From an uncultured Collinsella sp. (GTDB taxonomy: Bacteria; Actinomycetota; Coriobacteriia; Coriobacteriales; Coriobacteriaceae): a DNA stretch of 64,000 bases. The notes under the pieces are model-generated. The model had not been told where the DNA came from, did no database searches, and was given only the letters and a program-made list of their open reading frames with translations. The DNA lies in assembly GCA_959026725.1 (NCBI GenBank), contig CAUFMG010000005.1, positions 79,774 through 143,773 on the forward strand. The letters are read 5' to 3'. Positions 51,933 through 60,317 of the stretch are shown here, piece after piece. Each line of letters begins with the position of its first letter. The stretch's first letter is position 1. Both the position numbers and the translations under genes were made by a program.

Positions 51933-52011
51933 CTCCTCAGTTGCGGTGAAATACGGACTGTTTGGCCGCCCGACGGCCGCAAACAGTCCGTATTTCACCG
52001 CAACTGAGGAG
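51933..52011. repeat. 'agttgcggtgaaata' palindrome, copy 4 (31-bp perfect arms)
   Basis: Arms at 51933-51963 and 51981-52011 are perfect for 31 bases and begin ctcctcagttgcggtg. It sits between the convergent yqeC and hyuA genes, 10 and 20 bases from their stops, and could act as a two-way terminator. Confidence 0.92.
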
Positions 52012-52031
52012 GGGACACGGCATCCTTGCTG

Positions 52032-53399
52032 CTAGCGGGGGACGTAGCGGCCGGGTTGGGCTCCGGTGGGCTCGCCATCGCGCGCGGCAAGCACGCCGTT
52101 CACAAACACAGCCTTGGCGCGGCCGTGCGCCTCAAAGCCCTCGAGCGGCGTGTAGTCCACGGCCTGATGCTGCGTCGCGGCGCTGATCGTCCAACGAGCG
52201 CTCGGATCCCACACGCACACATCGGCGTCGGCACCCTCGGCAAGACAGCCCTTGCGCGGATACATGCCAAAGACGCGGGCAGGATTCTCGCTCATCAGAC
52301 GGCACAGATCCTCGGGACCCAGCTGCCCCTCAAAGCTCGTGGCGATCGCGACGGGGCGATGCTCCACGCCGGGGCCGCCATTGGGAATCGCACGGAAGTC
52401 GTCACGCCCGCGGTCCTTTTGCCCGTGCAGGTTAAAGCTGCAGTGGTCGGTCGCGATGGTATCGATCTCGCCGGCCACAAGTGCCTCGCGCAGGGCAGCA
52501 CGGTCACCCGCATGGCGCAGCGGCGGGCTCATCACGTACTTGGCGCCCGCAAAGCCGTCCTCGCCCTGCTCCAGATAGCAGGTATCGTCGAGCATCAGAT
52601 ACTGGGGGCAGGTCTCGACATAGATATTCTTCTGGCCGCGCGCCTTGGCTGCGCGAATGGCCTCGAGTCCCAGCTTGGTCGAAAGGTGCACCACGTTGAC
52701 CGGAGCGTCGCCGGCCAGGTGCGCCAGATACAGCAGGCGGCCCACGGCCTCGGCCTCGCACACATCCGGACGGCTGAGCGCATGGCCCTCGGGCCCGTGA
52801 ATCCCCTGCTCGTACACGCGCTTCTGCAGCTCGTTCACCAGCGTGCCGTTCTCGCAGTGCACGCATAGTATGCCGCCAATTCGCTTGAGCTCCTCGAGCA
52901 CCTCGAGCGTCTCGGCATCGTCCAAGCGCAGGTGGTCATAGGCAAAGTAAGTCTTGAACGACGATACGCCCGCCTCGCGCATGGCCGAAAGGTCGGCGCG
53001 GTTGCGCTCATTCCACTCAGCGAGTGCCATATGAAAAGCGTAGTTTGCCGTGCAGGTGCCGTCGGCGCGGCGATGCCACTCGGCAAGGGCATCGGGCATG
53101 GTCACGCCGCGATCGGCCGTCGCGTAGTCCACGATGGTCGTCGTACCGCCGCAGGCAGCCGCACGCGTGCCGGTTTCAAAGCTATCGGCTGTCCAATCCA
53201 TGCCAGTCCAGCACTGCATGTGCGTGTGGCCGTCGATAAAGCCGGGGAACACCCAACAGCCCACGGCATCCTCGACGGTATCGCCCTCGGCCGGCTCAAT
53301 CGCCGCGGCAATCCGCACAATCTTGTCGCCCTCCATGGCAAGATCGGCGCGGCGAAGCCCCTGGGGCGTCACGAGCGCGCCGTTTTTGATGATGATCAT
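52032..53399 (-). CDS. hyuA: dihydropyrimidinase/D-hydantoinase-like amidohydrolase (HyuA/YgeZ type)
   Basis: A 455-residue cyclic amidohydrolase. Metal and catalytic sites are visible: GFIDGHTHMQCWTG (His pair), the carboxylated Lys in SSFKTYFAYDHLR, VHCENGTL (His), VVHLSTKLGLEAI (His) and TIATDHCSFN (Asp). It opens hydantoin or dihydropyrimidine rings. In the E. coli ygeW-xdhD cluster the equivalent gene is hyuA (ygeZ), and similar clusters in gut anaerobes were linked to urate/purine breakdown. It starts 9 bases after mocA and closes that operon. Confidence 0.9.
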   Translation of the reverse strand: MIIIKNGALVTPQGLRRADLAMEGDKIVRIAAAIEPAEGDTVEDAVGCWVFPGFIDGHTHMQCWTGMDWTADSFETGTRAAACGGTTTIVDYATADRGVTMPDALAEWHRRADGTCTANYAFHMALAEWNERNRADLSAMREAGVSSFKTYFAYDHLRLDDAETLEVLEELKRIGGILCVHCENGTLVNELQKRVYEQGIHGPEGHALSRPDVCEAEAVGRLLYLAHLAGDAPVNVVHLSTKLGLEAIRAAKARGQKNIYVETCPQYLMLDDTCYLEQGEDGFAGAKYVMSPPLRHAGDRAALREALVAGEIDTIATDHCSFNLHGQKDRGRDDFRAIPNGGPGVEHRPVAIATSFEGQLGPEDLCRLMSENPARVFGMYPRKGCLAEGADADVCVWDPSARWTISAATQHQAVDYTPLEGFEAHGRAKAVFVNGVLAARDGEPTGAQPGRYVPR

Positions 53400-53407
53400 G
53401 TTGCTCC

Positions 53408-54022
53408 TTATTGATTAATACAGTTGGCCACGCGATCAAAATACGAGCAGGCGGCAATATGCTCCGTTATGCGTCGCTGTCCCTTGACGGTATCGACGTC
53501 CCACAGCTCGTAGGCACGCGCCTCGACCAGCACCACGTCGGTGCGACCTTTGAGAATCGAGCCCCCGCCGTCCTTGCCCTCAAGACACATAAGTGCATCG
53601 AACAGTTCCGCCGGAAAGAGCACCGGGCTCGAAGGCTCACCGTTACACGCAAGACGCACCGGATGTTTGCGGCCACACTCGTCAAATGCACGAACCATAG
53701 CCTCAAAAGAATCCGAACTCACGAGCGGCTGGTCGCCCGGTAAAAAGAGGCAACCTTTCCAGTTGCGTTCGACTCCCCACGAAAGGCCCGCACGGACGCT
53801 TTCGCTGCGCAGCTCGCCATCGTGCAGCACGCACGGGCAATGCTTGTCCTCGCAAATCTGGGAGACCTCGGGCCAACGCGTCGAAACCACAACGTCAAAG
53901 CCCCGGAGAACCGAATCGATGGTCCGGGCAATCAGCGGCTCGCCATAGATATCGGCGAGCATCTTGTTGGAGCCAAACCGCTTGGCCTCGCCCGAAGCCA
54001 TAATGACGCATCCAAGTTTCAT
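53408..54022 (-). CDS. mocA: MocA-like molybdenum cofactor nucleotidyltransferase
   Basis: A 204-residue nucleotidyltransferase: VIMASGEAKRFGSNKMLADI (the GxxxRxGxxK nucleotide site), GCLFLPGDQPLVSSDSFEAM (metal-binding Asp) and a C-terminal WDVDTVKG. MocA adds CMP to molybdopterin to make the cytosine dinucleotide cofactor used by xanthine dehydrogenase-type enzymes. The ATG at 54022 follows GGGAGG. It lies between ygeW and hyuA and is transcribed with both. Confidence 0.9.
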   Translation of the reverse strand: MKLGCVIMASGEAKRFGSNKMLADIYGEPLIARTIDSVLRGFDVVVSTRWPEVSQICEDKHCPCVLHDGELRSESVRAGLSWGVERNWKGCLFLPGDQPLVSSDSFEAMVRAFDECGRKHPVRLACNGEPSSPVLFPAELFDALMCLEGKDGGGSILKGRTDVVLVEARAYELWDVDTVKGQRRITEHIAACSYFDRVANCINQ

Positions 54023-54172
54023 GGTGATACCTCCCCTGAAACCATCGTACCCATAACTCGCGCCGCGGGCATCCACATCGAAAGCGCTTATCCCGCACGC
54101 CCGCGATGCAAAATAGGGGCACCCCGCCAGTTGGCAGAGCGCCCCCTTTACATGGCTTACCTCAGCCCGGCT

Positions 54173-55375
54173 TTAGGCCTGGAGCCAACGGGCGGTGTTG
54201 CGCTCGTCGAGGGCCTTGAGAGTAGCGGCGGGATCGGCAACCTTCTGCAGGAACATCATGGCTGCGATGGCGTACGGCTTGTAGCTGGCCTCCTTGTACA
54301 TGCCCACGCGGTGCATGTCGAAGACGTCGGCGTTGACCTCGCCGTGCTCGCAGGAGACACCGGAGATGTCGGCGGGCAGCGGGTGCATAAAGATGGTGTC
54401 CCGGCCGTTGGCAGTCTTCTCCATGAGCTCGGTCGTGGAGCACCAATCCTGATGGGTGGCGTTCTGAGCGAGCAGCTCCTTCTCGAGCGCAGCGATGCCG
54501 GCGTCGTCGCCCTCGGCGTACAGGTTGGTGCGCTTCTCCATGGCGGCAAACGGAGCCCAGCTCTTGGGGATCACGATGTCGGCACCCTCGAAGGCCTCGG
54601 CCATGGTGTTGACCTGCTTAAAGGTGGTACCGGACTCGGCGGCATAGCCCTTGGCGCGCTCGACGACCTCGGGCATGAGGTCGTAGCCCTCGGGGTGAGC
54701 CAGGGTGACGTCCATGCCAAAGCGGGGCAGCAGGCTGATCAGCGACTGCGGGCAGGACAGCGGCTTGCCGTAAGAGGGCGAATAGGCCCAGGTGACGGCA
54801 ACCTTCTTGCCCTTGAGGTTCTCGAGGCCGCCAAACTCGTTGATGAGGTAGAGCATGTCGGCAGAGGACTGCGTGGGGTGATCGGAATCGGACTGCAGGG
54901 AGATGAGCGTGGGACGGTGATCCAGAACGCCGTCCTCGTAAGCCTGCTGGACAGACTCGGAGACCTCGGCCATGTAGGCGTCGCCCTTGCCGATGTACAT
55001 GTCGTCGCGGATGCCGATGACGTCGGCCATGAAGGAAATCATGGTAGCGGTCTCACGGACGGTCTCGCCGTGAGCGATCTGGGACTTCTTCTCGTCCAGG
55101 TCCTGCAGCTCAAGGCCGAGCAGGTTGGCAGCCTTAGAGAAGGAGAAGCGCGTACGGGTGGAGTTGTCGCGGAACAGGGAGACGGCCAGGCCGGAGTCGA
55201 AGATCTTGGACGAAACGTTGTTCTCACGCAGCTCGCGCAGGGCGTCGGCGACGATGTAGAGCGCCTTGAGCTCATCGGTGGTCTTGTCCCAGGTGTGCAG
55301 GAAGTCGCTGCCGTACATACCCTTAAAATCGAGGCCGTTCAGCTGCTCGACGAGCTCGGTAAACTTGGCGTCCAT
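54173..55375 (-). CDS. ygeW: knotted carbamoyltransferase YgeW
   Basis: A 400-residue transcarbamylase of the YgeW group. It has the carbamoyl-phosphate site FRDNSTRTRFSFSKAANLLG, LQSDSDHPTQSSADMLYL and MHPLPADISGVSC. The last differs from the HCLP motif of ornithine carbamoyltransferase and is typical of YgeW. The preferred acceptor of this group is still uncertain. In ygeXYW clusters it is believed to handle a carbamoyl product from purine ring opening. The ATG at 55375 (MDAKFTELVEQL) follows AAAGGA; upstream in-frame sequence is not coding. It lies between ygeY and mocA. Confidence 0.92.
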   Translation of the reverse strand: MDAKFTELVEQLNGLDFKGMYGSDFLHTWDKTTDELKALYIVADALRELRENNVSSKIFDSGLAVSLFRDNSTRTRFSFSKAANLLGLELQDLDEKKSQIAHGETVRETATMISFMADVIGIRDDMYIGKGDAYMAEVSESVQQAYEDGVLDHRPTLISLQSDSDHPTQSSADMLYLINEFGGLENLKGKKVAVTWAYSPSYGKPLSCPQSLISLLPRFGMDVTLAHPEGYDLMPEVVERAKGYAAESGTTFKQVNTMAEAFEGADIVIPKSWAPFAAMEKRTNLYAEGDDAGIAALEKELLAQNATHQDWCSTTELMEKTANGRDTIFMHPLPADISGVSCEHGEVNADVFDMHRVGMYKEASYKPYAIAAMMFLQKVADPAATLKALDERNTARWLQA

Positions 55376-55576
55376 GTAAATGTCCTTTCTAAAGGTGAAA
55401 CGATCGCAATGAGTAAATGTGCTCCGGCATGCGCGTGTGGCTAGAACATGCAGAGCGCTATGACGAGGACCCGCTACCGTTGAGGAAGCATGGGAGATAA
55501 CGACCGCGGGCCCCAAGTCAACAGGAGGTGCCGGGGGCATAAACTGTCCCCGGCTCAACAAGATCGAGGAATGGGA

Positions 55577-56962
55577 CTAGTCGATCTTGTTGTTGGTCAG
55601 ACCGGCGCGGAACACGGTGGCATCGCCATCGGCCTGGCTCGGATCGTAGAGGTTCAGGGCAGCCACGTACATGGCGGCAGCGGTGACCAGGTCGTCCTTG
55701 TAGGTGACCTCGTTGGGAGCGTGAGCCTGAGACTCGGCACCCGGGCCAAAGCCGACGCAGGGGATGCCATAGCGACCCTGGATGGAAACGCAGTTCGTGG
55801 AGAAGGTCCACTTGTCGCACAGCGGGCGACCGGTGCGCTTGTCCATGCTGGGCTCGCAGCCGATGCGCTCGTCACCGAACATGGCCTTGTGGGCGTCGAC
55901 GAGGGCCTTGACGTGCGGAGCGGTCTCCTTGTTGATCCACGTGGGGAAGTAAGCCTCGGTCTCGTAGACCTCGCCGGTCCAGGACGGACGGTCGTACATG
56001 TACATAGAGACCTTCACGTCGTCGCCGTACTTCTTGGCGGCCGGCAGGTTGCGGATCTCGTCCAGGCAGGACTCCCAGGTCTCACCAGCGGTCATGCGAC
56101 GGTCGATGGAGATGGCGCAGGAGTCAGCGACAGCGCAGCGGCTGGGGCTGGTGTAGAAGATCTGGCTGACGGTGCAGGTGCCGCGGCCCAGGAAGCGGGC
56201 GTCCTCGAAGTGCTCGGGGTTGTACTTGGGGTCGAGCATCTTGACGAGGCCCTTGATGTCGGTCGACTCGTCGCAGCCGTTGTTGTTGAGGGCGCGGACG
56301 TCGGCGATGATGTCGGCCATCTTGTAGATGGCGTTGTCGCCGCGGTCGGGAGCGGAGCCGTGGCAGGAGGTGCCGTGAACGTCGACGCGGATCTCCATGC
56401 GGCCGCGGTGACCGCGATAGATGCCGCCGTCGGTAGGCTCGGTGGAAATGACGAACTCGGGCTTAATGCCGTCCTTGTTGTAGATGTACTGCCAGCACAT
56501 GCCGTCGCAGTCCTCTTCCTGGACGGTGCCGACGACCATGATCTTGTAGCCCTCGGGGATGAGGCCCATGTCCTTCATCATCTTGGCAGCGTAGGTAGCA
56601 GAAGCCATGCCACCCTCCTGGTCGGAGCCGCCGCGGCCGTAGATGATCTCGTCGGTCTCGTAGCCCTCATAGGGATCGGCATCCCAGTTATCGATGTTGC
56701 CGATGCCGACGGTGTCGATGTGGGAGTCGATGGCGATGATCTTGTCGCCCTCGCCCATAAAGCCCATAACGTTGCCCAGGCCGTCGACCTTGACCTCGTC
56801 ATAGCCAAGGCTCTCCATCTCGGCCTTGATGCAGGCGACAACCTCGCCCTCCTCGCAAGACTCAGAGGGATGCGAGATCATAGCGCGCAGGAAGCGAGTC
56901 ATATCAGCACGATGAGACTCAGCAGCAGCCTTGATAGCGTCGAAATCGAGTTCTTTAGCCAT
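55577..56962 (-). CDS. ygeY: YgeY family selenium metabolism-linked hydrolase (M20 family)
   Basis: A 461-residue M20-type metallohydrolase. Zinc ligands and catalytic residues lie in IIAIDSHIDTVGIGNI, YGRGGSDQEGGMASA, VVGTVQEEDCDGMCW and VISTEPTDGGIYRGHRGR, with the dimerisation domain from about residue 190 and the last His in QAHAPNEV. YgeY proteins travel with selenium-dependent molybdenum hydroxylases and act like deacylases or amidases on a purine-derived intermediate. It is about 50 residues longer than the E. coli protein, mainly in the dimerisation and C-terminal parts. It lies between dpaL and ygeW. The 201 bases before ygeW hold no gene. Confidence 0.92.
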   Translation of the reverse strand: MAKELDFDAIKAAAESHRADMTRFLRAMISHPSESCEEGEVVACIKAEMESLGYDEVKVDGLGNVMGFMGEGDKIIAIDSHIDTVGIGNIDNWDADPYEGYETDEIIYGRGGSDQEGGMASATYAAKMMKDMGLIPEGYKIMVVGTVQEEDCDGMCWQYIYNKDGIKPEFVISTEPTDGGIYRGHRGRMEIRVDVHGTSCHGSAPDRGDNAIYKMADIIADVRALNNNGCDESTDIKGLVKMLDPKYNPEHFEDARFLGRGTCTVSQIFYTSPSRCAVADSCAISIDRRMTAGETWESCLDEIRNLPAAKKYGDDVKVSMYMYDRPSWTGEVYETEAYFPTWINKETAPHVKALVDAHKAMFGDERIGCEPSMDKRTGRPLCDKWTFSTNCVSIQGRYGIPCVGFGPGAESQAHAPNEVTYKDDLVTAAAMYVAALNLYDPSQADGDATVFRAGLTNNKID

Positions 56963-57036
56963 TGTTCATAACCTTTCAAACGAAGGAATCTACCTGTGAG
57001 GTGGCGGAGCGATACCTATTTACTCCGCCCCAACGA

Positions 57037-58251
57037 TTAGCAAGTGGGGTATTCGCCTTCCCAGACGATGCGACGGTACTGATCCGGATCCGTGTCGCCC
57101 TCGGTGGAGAAGCAGAGCACGGAGCTCGTCTTGTCCAGGCCGATGAGCTCCTTGAGCTCGGCGTACTCGGGATCGAGCATGAGGGTCTCGACCAGGCCGG
57201 TGGTCACAGCGCCGGACTCGCCGGAAATGACGCGCGGGTCGCCCTTCTCGGGGGCGCCCAGGGTGCGCATGCCGCGAGCGGTGACCCAGTCGGGGCAGGA
57301 CACAAAGGCAGTGACGTGGTTGCGCAGGATATCCCAGCCCAGGATGTTGGGCTCGCCGCAGCACAGGCCGGCCATGATGGAGGGCATGTCGCCGTCCACG
57401 ATGCGCGGGTCGCCGTCGCCGGCGGCAGCGCCCTTGTACAGGCAGGCGGCAGGAGCGCACTCGACCACGACAAAGGTGGGCGGGTTATCGGGATACAGAT
57501 TGGTGAAGTAGCCCACCACGGCGCCGGCGAGCGAACCCACGCCAGCCTGGACAAACACGTGCGTCGGGCGGTTGATGGCCATCTCGCGCAGCTGCTCGGC
57601 AGCCTCAGAAGCCATGGTGCCGTAACCCTCCATGATCCAGGACGGGATCTTCTCGTAGCCCTCCCAGGCGGTGTCCTGAACGATGACGCCGCGCTCGCAG
57701 GCGTCGGCCTCGGCGGCGGCCATGCGCACGCACTCGTCGTAGTTGACCTCTTCGATGGTCACCGTGGCGCCCTCGGCGGCGATGTTATCGAAGCGGGGCT
57801 TGGTGGAACCCTTGGGCATGTGCACGACGGCCTTCTGGCCGAGCTTGTTGGCAGCCCATGCCACGCCGCGGCCATGGTTGCCGTCGGTGGCGGTAAAGAA
57901 GGTGGCCTGGCCAAAGTCCTTGGCAAGCTGATCGGAGGTCAGGTAATCGAAGGTGCACTCGGCAACGTCCTTGCCGGTCTCGTCGGCAATGTAGTTGGCC
58001 ATGGCAAACGAGCCGCCCAGGACCTTAAAGGCGTTGAGGCCAAAGCGATAGCTCTCGTCCTTAACGCACAGGTTGGACAGGCCCAGGCGCGCGGCCTGGC
58101 CGTCCAGGCGGGCAAGCGGAGTGACGGTGTACTGGGGGAACGACTGGTGGAAGGCACGGGCCTTCTTCACGTGGTCGAGGCTCATGATTCCCAAGTGCTT
58201 GTCATCGCTCTTGGGCATCGTGTTGCCCGCCCACTGGATCTTATCGGCCAT
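57037..58251 (-). CDS. dpaL: diaminopropionate ammonia-lyase (YgeX)
   Basis: A 404-residue PLP enzyme that splits 2,3-diaminopropionate into pyruvate and ammonia. The PLP lysine lies in KDESYRFGLNAFKVLGGSFA. Further marks are FFTATDGNHGRGVAWAA and the Gly-rich phosphate loop QAGVGSLAGAVVG, and CLYKGAAAGDG and GESGAVTTG are also typical. It is the first gene of the dpaL-ygeY-ygeW-mocA-hyuA run, which matches the order of the E. coli ygeX-ygeY / ygeW cluster, and probably makes the pyruvate end product. The start at 58251 follows AAGGAG. A YheO-type regulator is encoded divergently. Confidence 0.94.
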   Translation of the reverse strand: MADKIQWAGNTMPKSDDKHLGIMSLDHVKKARAFHQSFPQYTVTPLARLDGQAARLGLSNLCVKDESYRFGLNAFKVLGGSFAMANYIADETGKDVAECTFDYLTSDQLAKDFGQATFFTATDGNHGRGVAWAANKLGQKAVVHMPKGSTKPRFDNIAAEGATVTIEEVNYDECVRMAAAEADACERGVIVQDTAWEGYEKIPSWIMEGYGTMASEAAEQLREMAINRPTHVFVQAGVGSLAGAVVGYFTNLYPDNPPTFVVVECAPAACLYKGAAAGDGDPRIVDGDMPSIMAGLCCGEPNILGWDILRNHVTAFVSCPDWVTARGMRTLGAPEKGDPRVISGESGAVTTGLVETLMLDPEYAELKELIGLDKTSSVLCFSTEGDTDPDQYRRIVWEGEYPTC

Positions 58252-58339
58252 ACGGTGAACTCCTTAAGTCCTCTCTTGCCGGCCCCCGCATACGCGTTTC
58301 AGCCCATTCCCATTCATGCGACTGAACTTTTATGTGGAT

Positions 58340-58388
58340 GCCAAACAAAAAGTTTGTTAGTAATGTTCTATCACACTTTTTGATTGGC
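58340..58388. promoter_or_regulatory. inverted repeat in the dpaL/regulator divergent region
   Basis: GCCAAACAAAAAGT (58340-58353) and ACTTTTTGATTGGC (58375-58388) match over 13 of 14 bases, 21 bases apart. AACAAA...TTTGTT is nested in the left side. The 277-base region is far more AT-rich than its surroundings. It is a likely operator for the YheO-type regulator. Confidence 0.5.
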
Positions 58389-58528
58389 ATACCTAACGAA
58401 TTGTTTGTTGCCGTAATCGGTACTTTTTCGCCGCCGAACGGTCACACAACGCAGCGACGCTTTCGTTATTTGCGAACAGGTGTGGTTTATGGCAAAGTAT
58501 GCCCAAACTAATTTTTAGGAAGGTACCC

Positions 58529-59182
58529 ATGACCCCCGCACAGATTGAGTTTTACAAGCGCCTCGCACACGGCCTGGCGCTCCAATTTGGCCCCAACTGC
58601 GAAGTCGTCGTCCACGATCTGGAGACCGAGGACGTGGACCACTCCATCGTAGTGATCGAAAACGGCCACGTCAGCGGGCGCAAACTGGGTGACGGCCCCA
58701 GCCATATCGTGTTTGAGTCCATGCACGAGGGCGCCACCGACGTACACGACCGCGAGCCGTACCTCACTAAAACCACCGACGGTAAGCTGCTCAAATCGTC
58801 GACGATCTTTATCCGCAACGACGAGGGCAAGCCCGTCGGCATTTTGGGCATCAACTTTGACATTACGCTTATGAAGGCATTTGAGCGCTCGCTCGTCGCT
58901 TTTACCGGCACCGGCGGCACGGGCTATACCGAGCCCGAGCCCATTACCAAGAACATCGGCGACCTGCTCGAGGACCTGCTGCACGAGTGCGAGCAGTTTG
59001 TGGGCAAGCCCGCGGCGCTCATGACCAAAGACGAGCGCATTCGTGCCATTGGCTACCTCGACCGTCGCGGTGCCTTCCTCATTTCCAAGTCGAGTGAGCG
59101 CGCCTGCGAGTTCTTTGGCATCTCCAAGTACAGCTTCTATAGCTACCTCAATGAGGCCAAGGCGGCGGCCGGCGACAAGTAG
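58529..59182 (+). CDS. YheO-like PAS/HTH transcriptional regulator
   Basis: A 217-residue regulator with an N-terminal YheO-like PAS domain (about 1-120: LALQFGPNCEVVVHDLETED, SSTIFIRNDEGKPVGILGIN) and a C-terminal helix-turn-helix (about 150-215: IGYLDRRGAFLISKSSERAC, ISKYSFYSYLNEAKA). Members often regulate amino-acid catabolic genes encoded next to them. It is divergent from dpaL across an AT-rich region with an inverted repeat, so control of the dpaL-hyuA operon is likely. The ATG at 58529 follows AGGAAGG. The ligand is unknown. Confidence 0.88.
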   Translation: MTPAQIEFYKRLAHGLALQFGPNCEVVVHDLETEDVDHSIVVIENGHVSGRKLGDGPSHIVFESMHEGATDVHDREPYLTKTTDGKLLKSSTIFIRNDEGKPVGILGINFDITLMKAFERSLVAFTGTGGTGYTEPEPITKNIGDLLEDLLHECEQFVGKPAALMTKDERIRAIGYLDRRGAFLISKSSERACEFFGISKYSFYSYLNEAKAAAGDK

Positions 59183-59305
59183 GCACTCGCCTGGATTGCC
59201 CCTCCCCTTTTGGGCGCGAGTTCTGGAAAGCACGAATCCAAGACCGAGCCGCTTGGGAAGTTCCATATAATCGATGTCATTAGTATTTCGAAAGGATGGG
59301 ACAGA

Positions 59306-60280
59306 ATGGCGTTGAGCAAGGCATCATGCACCGGTCGCGGATTGATTCCGGCAATTGGTGGACATGTGCACCGCATGTTCGATGAGGGTGAAGACGACCT
59401 GTTTTCGCTGAGCCTTGACGACGTGATGGATGATCGCCCGTGGACCGCCGACGAACTCATGAGCGGCGGGGCTCACCCGTCAAGTCCCAATCCCGCACTT
59501 GTGCCCAGGCCCGCATCTGCGCCGACTCCTGCGCAGCCGCCTGTTTCGACGCCCGCACCCACTTCGGCGCCCACGCTCGCTCCCCGCCCCGCAAGCGACC
59601 CGTCCGAGACGGCGGCATTTCTCGCTGCAGCGACGCAGGGCAAATCGGCCGACAGCACCGTTATGTACAGCGCCCAGCAGTTGCCTGTTCCTGCGGCACG
59701 CAAGCCTCCGGTCACAAGGCTCGATGAGCCCGTTGCCCATCAGGTTGTCCACGATTCCTGGGCCGCAGCCGATCTGGATGAGACCTCTACCGGCATGCCG
59801 GCGCTCGATGTTCCAGTTAACCCGCTTTTTGCCGCCAACACGAGCGCCGCGGACTATGAGGGCAGTGCGGCATATTCCGATTATTCCGATGGCTATGCTG
59901 GCAACGGTCGCATCGAGACAGAGGATTATGGCACCGCATCGAGCGATTATCTCAACGATCCGTACGCTGCCACGCCTGCACCGGAATATGACCCGGAGGC
60001 CGCGTCCGCACCGGCGTATACCAAAAGCACGGGCGAAGAGCGCTTCGCCGATTATTACGCCGAGGAAAAGGCGCTGCGTCTCTCGGAATTTCCGCAGGCA
60101 GTCAAGGTTGCCTTTATCGCCATTGTCATTGCCCTGCTCGGTGTCATTGCGTTTGAAGGATTCCAGCTGTTCCGCGGCCCCACCCAAGCGGAGTCGGAAA
60201 CCCAGCAAAAAGAGGACGATAACCAGTACCTGGACATTAACACCCTCAAGGGCGACCCCAACGACGGGGACGATGAGTAG
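59306..60280 (+). CDS. single-pass membrane protein with long disordered N-terminus
   Basis: A 324-residue protein of unknown function. It opens MALSKASCTGRGLIPAIGG, then has an acidic stretch (MFDEGEDDLFSLSLDDVMDD), a Pro/Ala-rich segment (about 55-105), a Ser/Asp/Tyr-rich low-complexity segment (about 180-250) and one TM helix near the C-terminus (VAFIAIVIALLGVIAFEGFQ, about 270-290). It ends in a short polar tail. The layout suggests a cytoplasmic, disordered body anchored by the C-terminal helix. No homologous family is recognised. The ATG at 59306 follows AAAGGA; upstream in-frame sequence is not convincing. It stands alone between the regulator and the ATPase. Confidence 0.75.
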   Translation: MALSKASCTGRGLIPAIGGHVHRMFDEGEDDLFSLSLDDVMDDRPWTADELMSGGAHPSSPNPALVPRPASAPTPAQPPVSTPAPTSAPTLAPRPASDPSETAAFLAAATQGKSADSTVMYSAQQLPVPAARKPPVTRLDEPVAHQVVHDSWAAADLDETSTGMPALDVPVNPLFAANTSAADYEGSAAYSDYSDGYAGNGRIETEDYGTASSDYLNDPYAATPAPEYDPEAASAPAYTKSTGEERFADYYAEEKALRLSEFPQAVKVAFIAIVIALLGVIAFEGFQLFRGPTQAESETQQKEDDNQYLDINTLKGDPNDGDDE

Positions 60281-60317
60281 CGAGGGTTAAGGGAGGGCCG
60301 GAAGAGCCGGCGGCACA

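Noticed and set aside
55490..58383. Two plus-strand open frames of about 470-490 codons opposite ygeY and dpaL
   Set aside because: They mirror the codon bias of the true genes and have no homology motifs.
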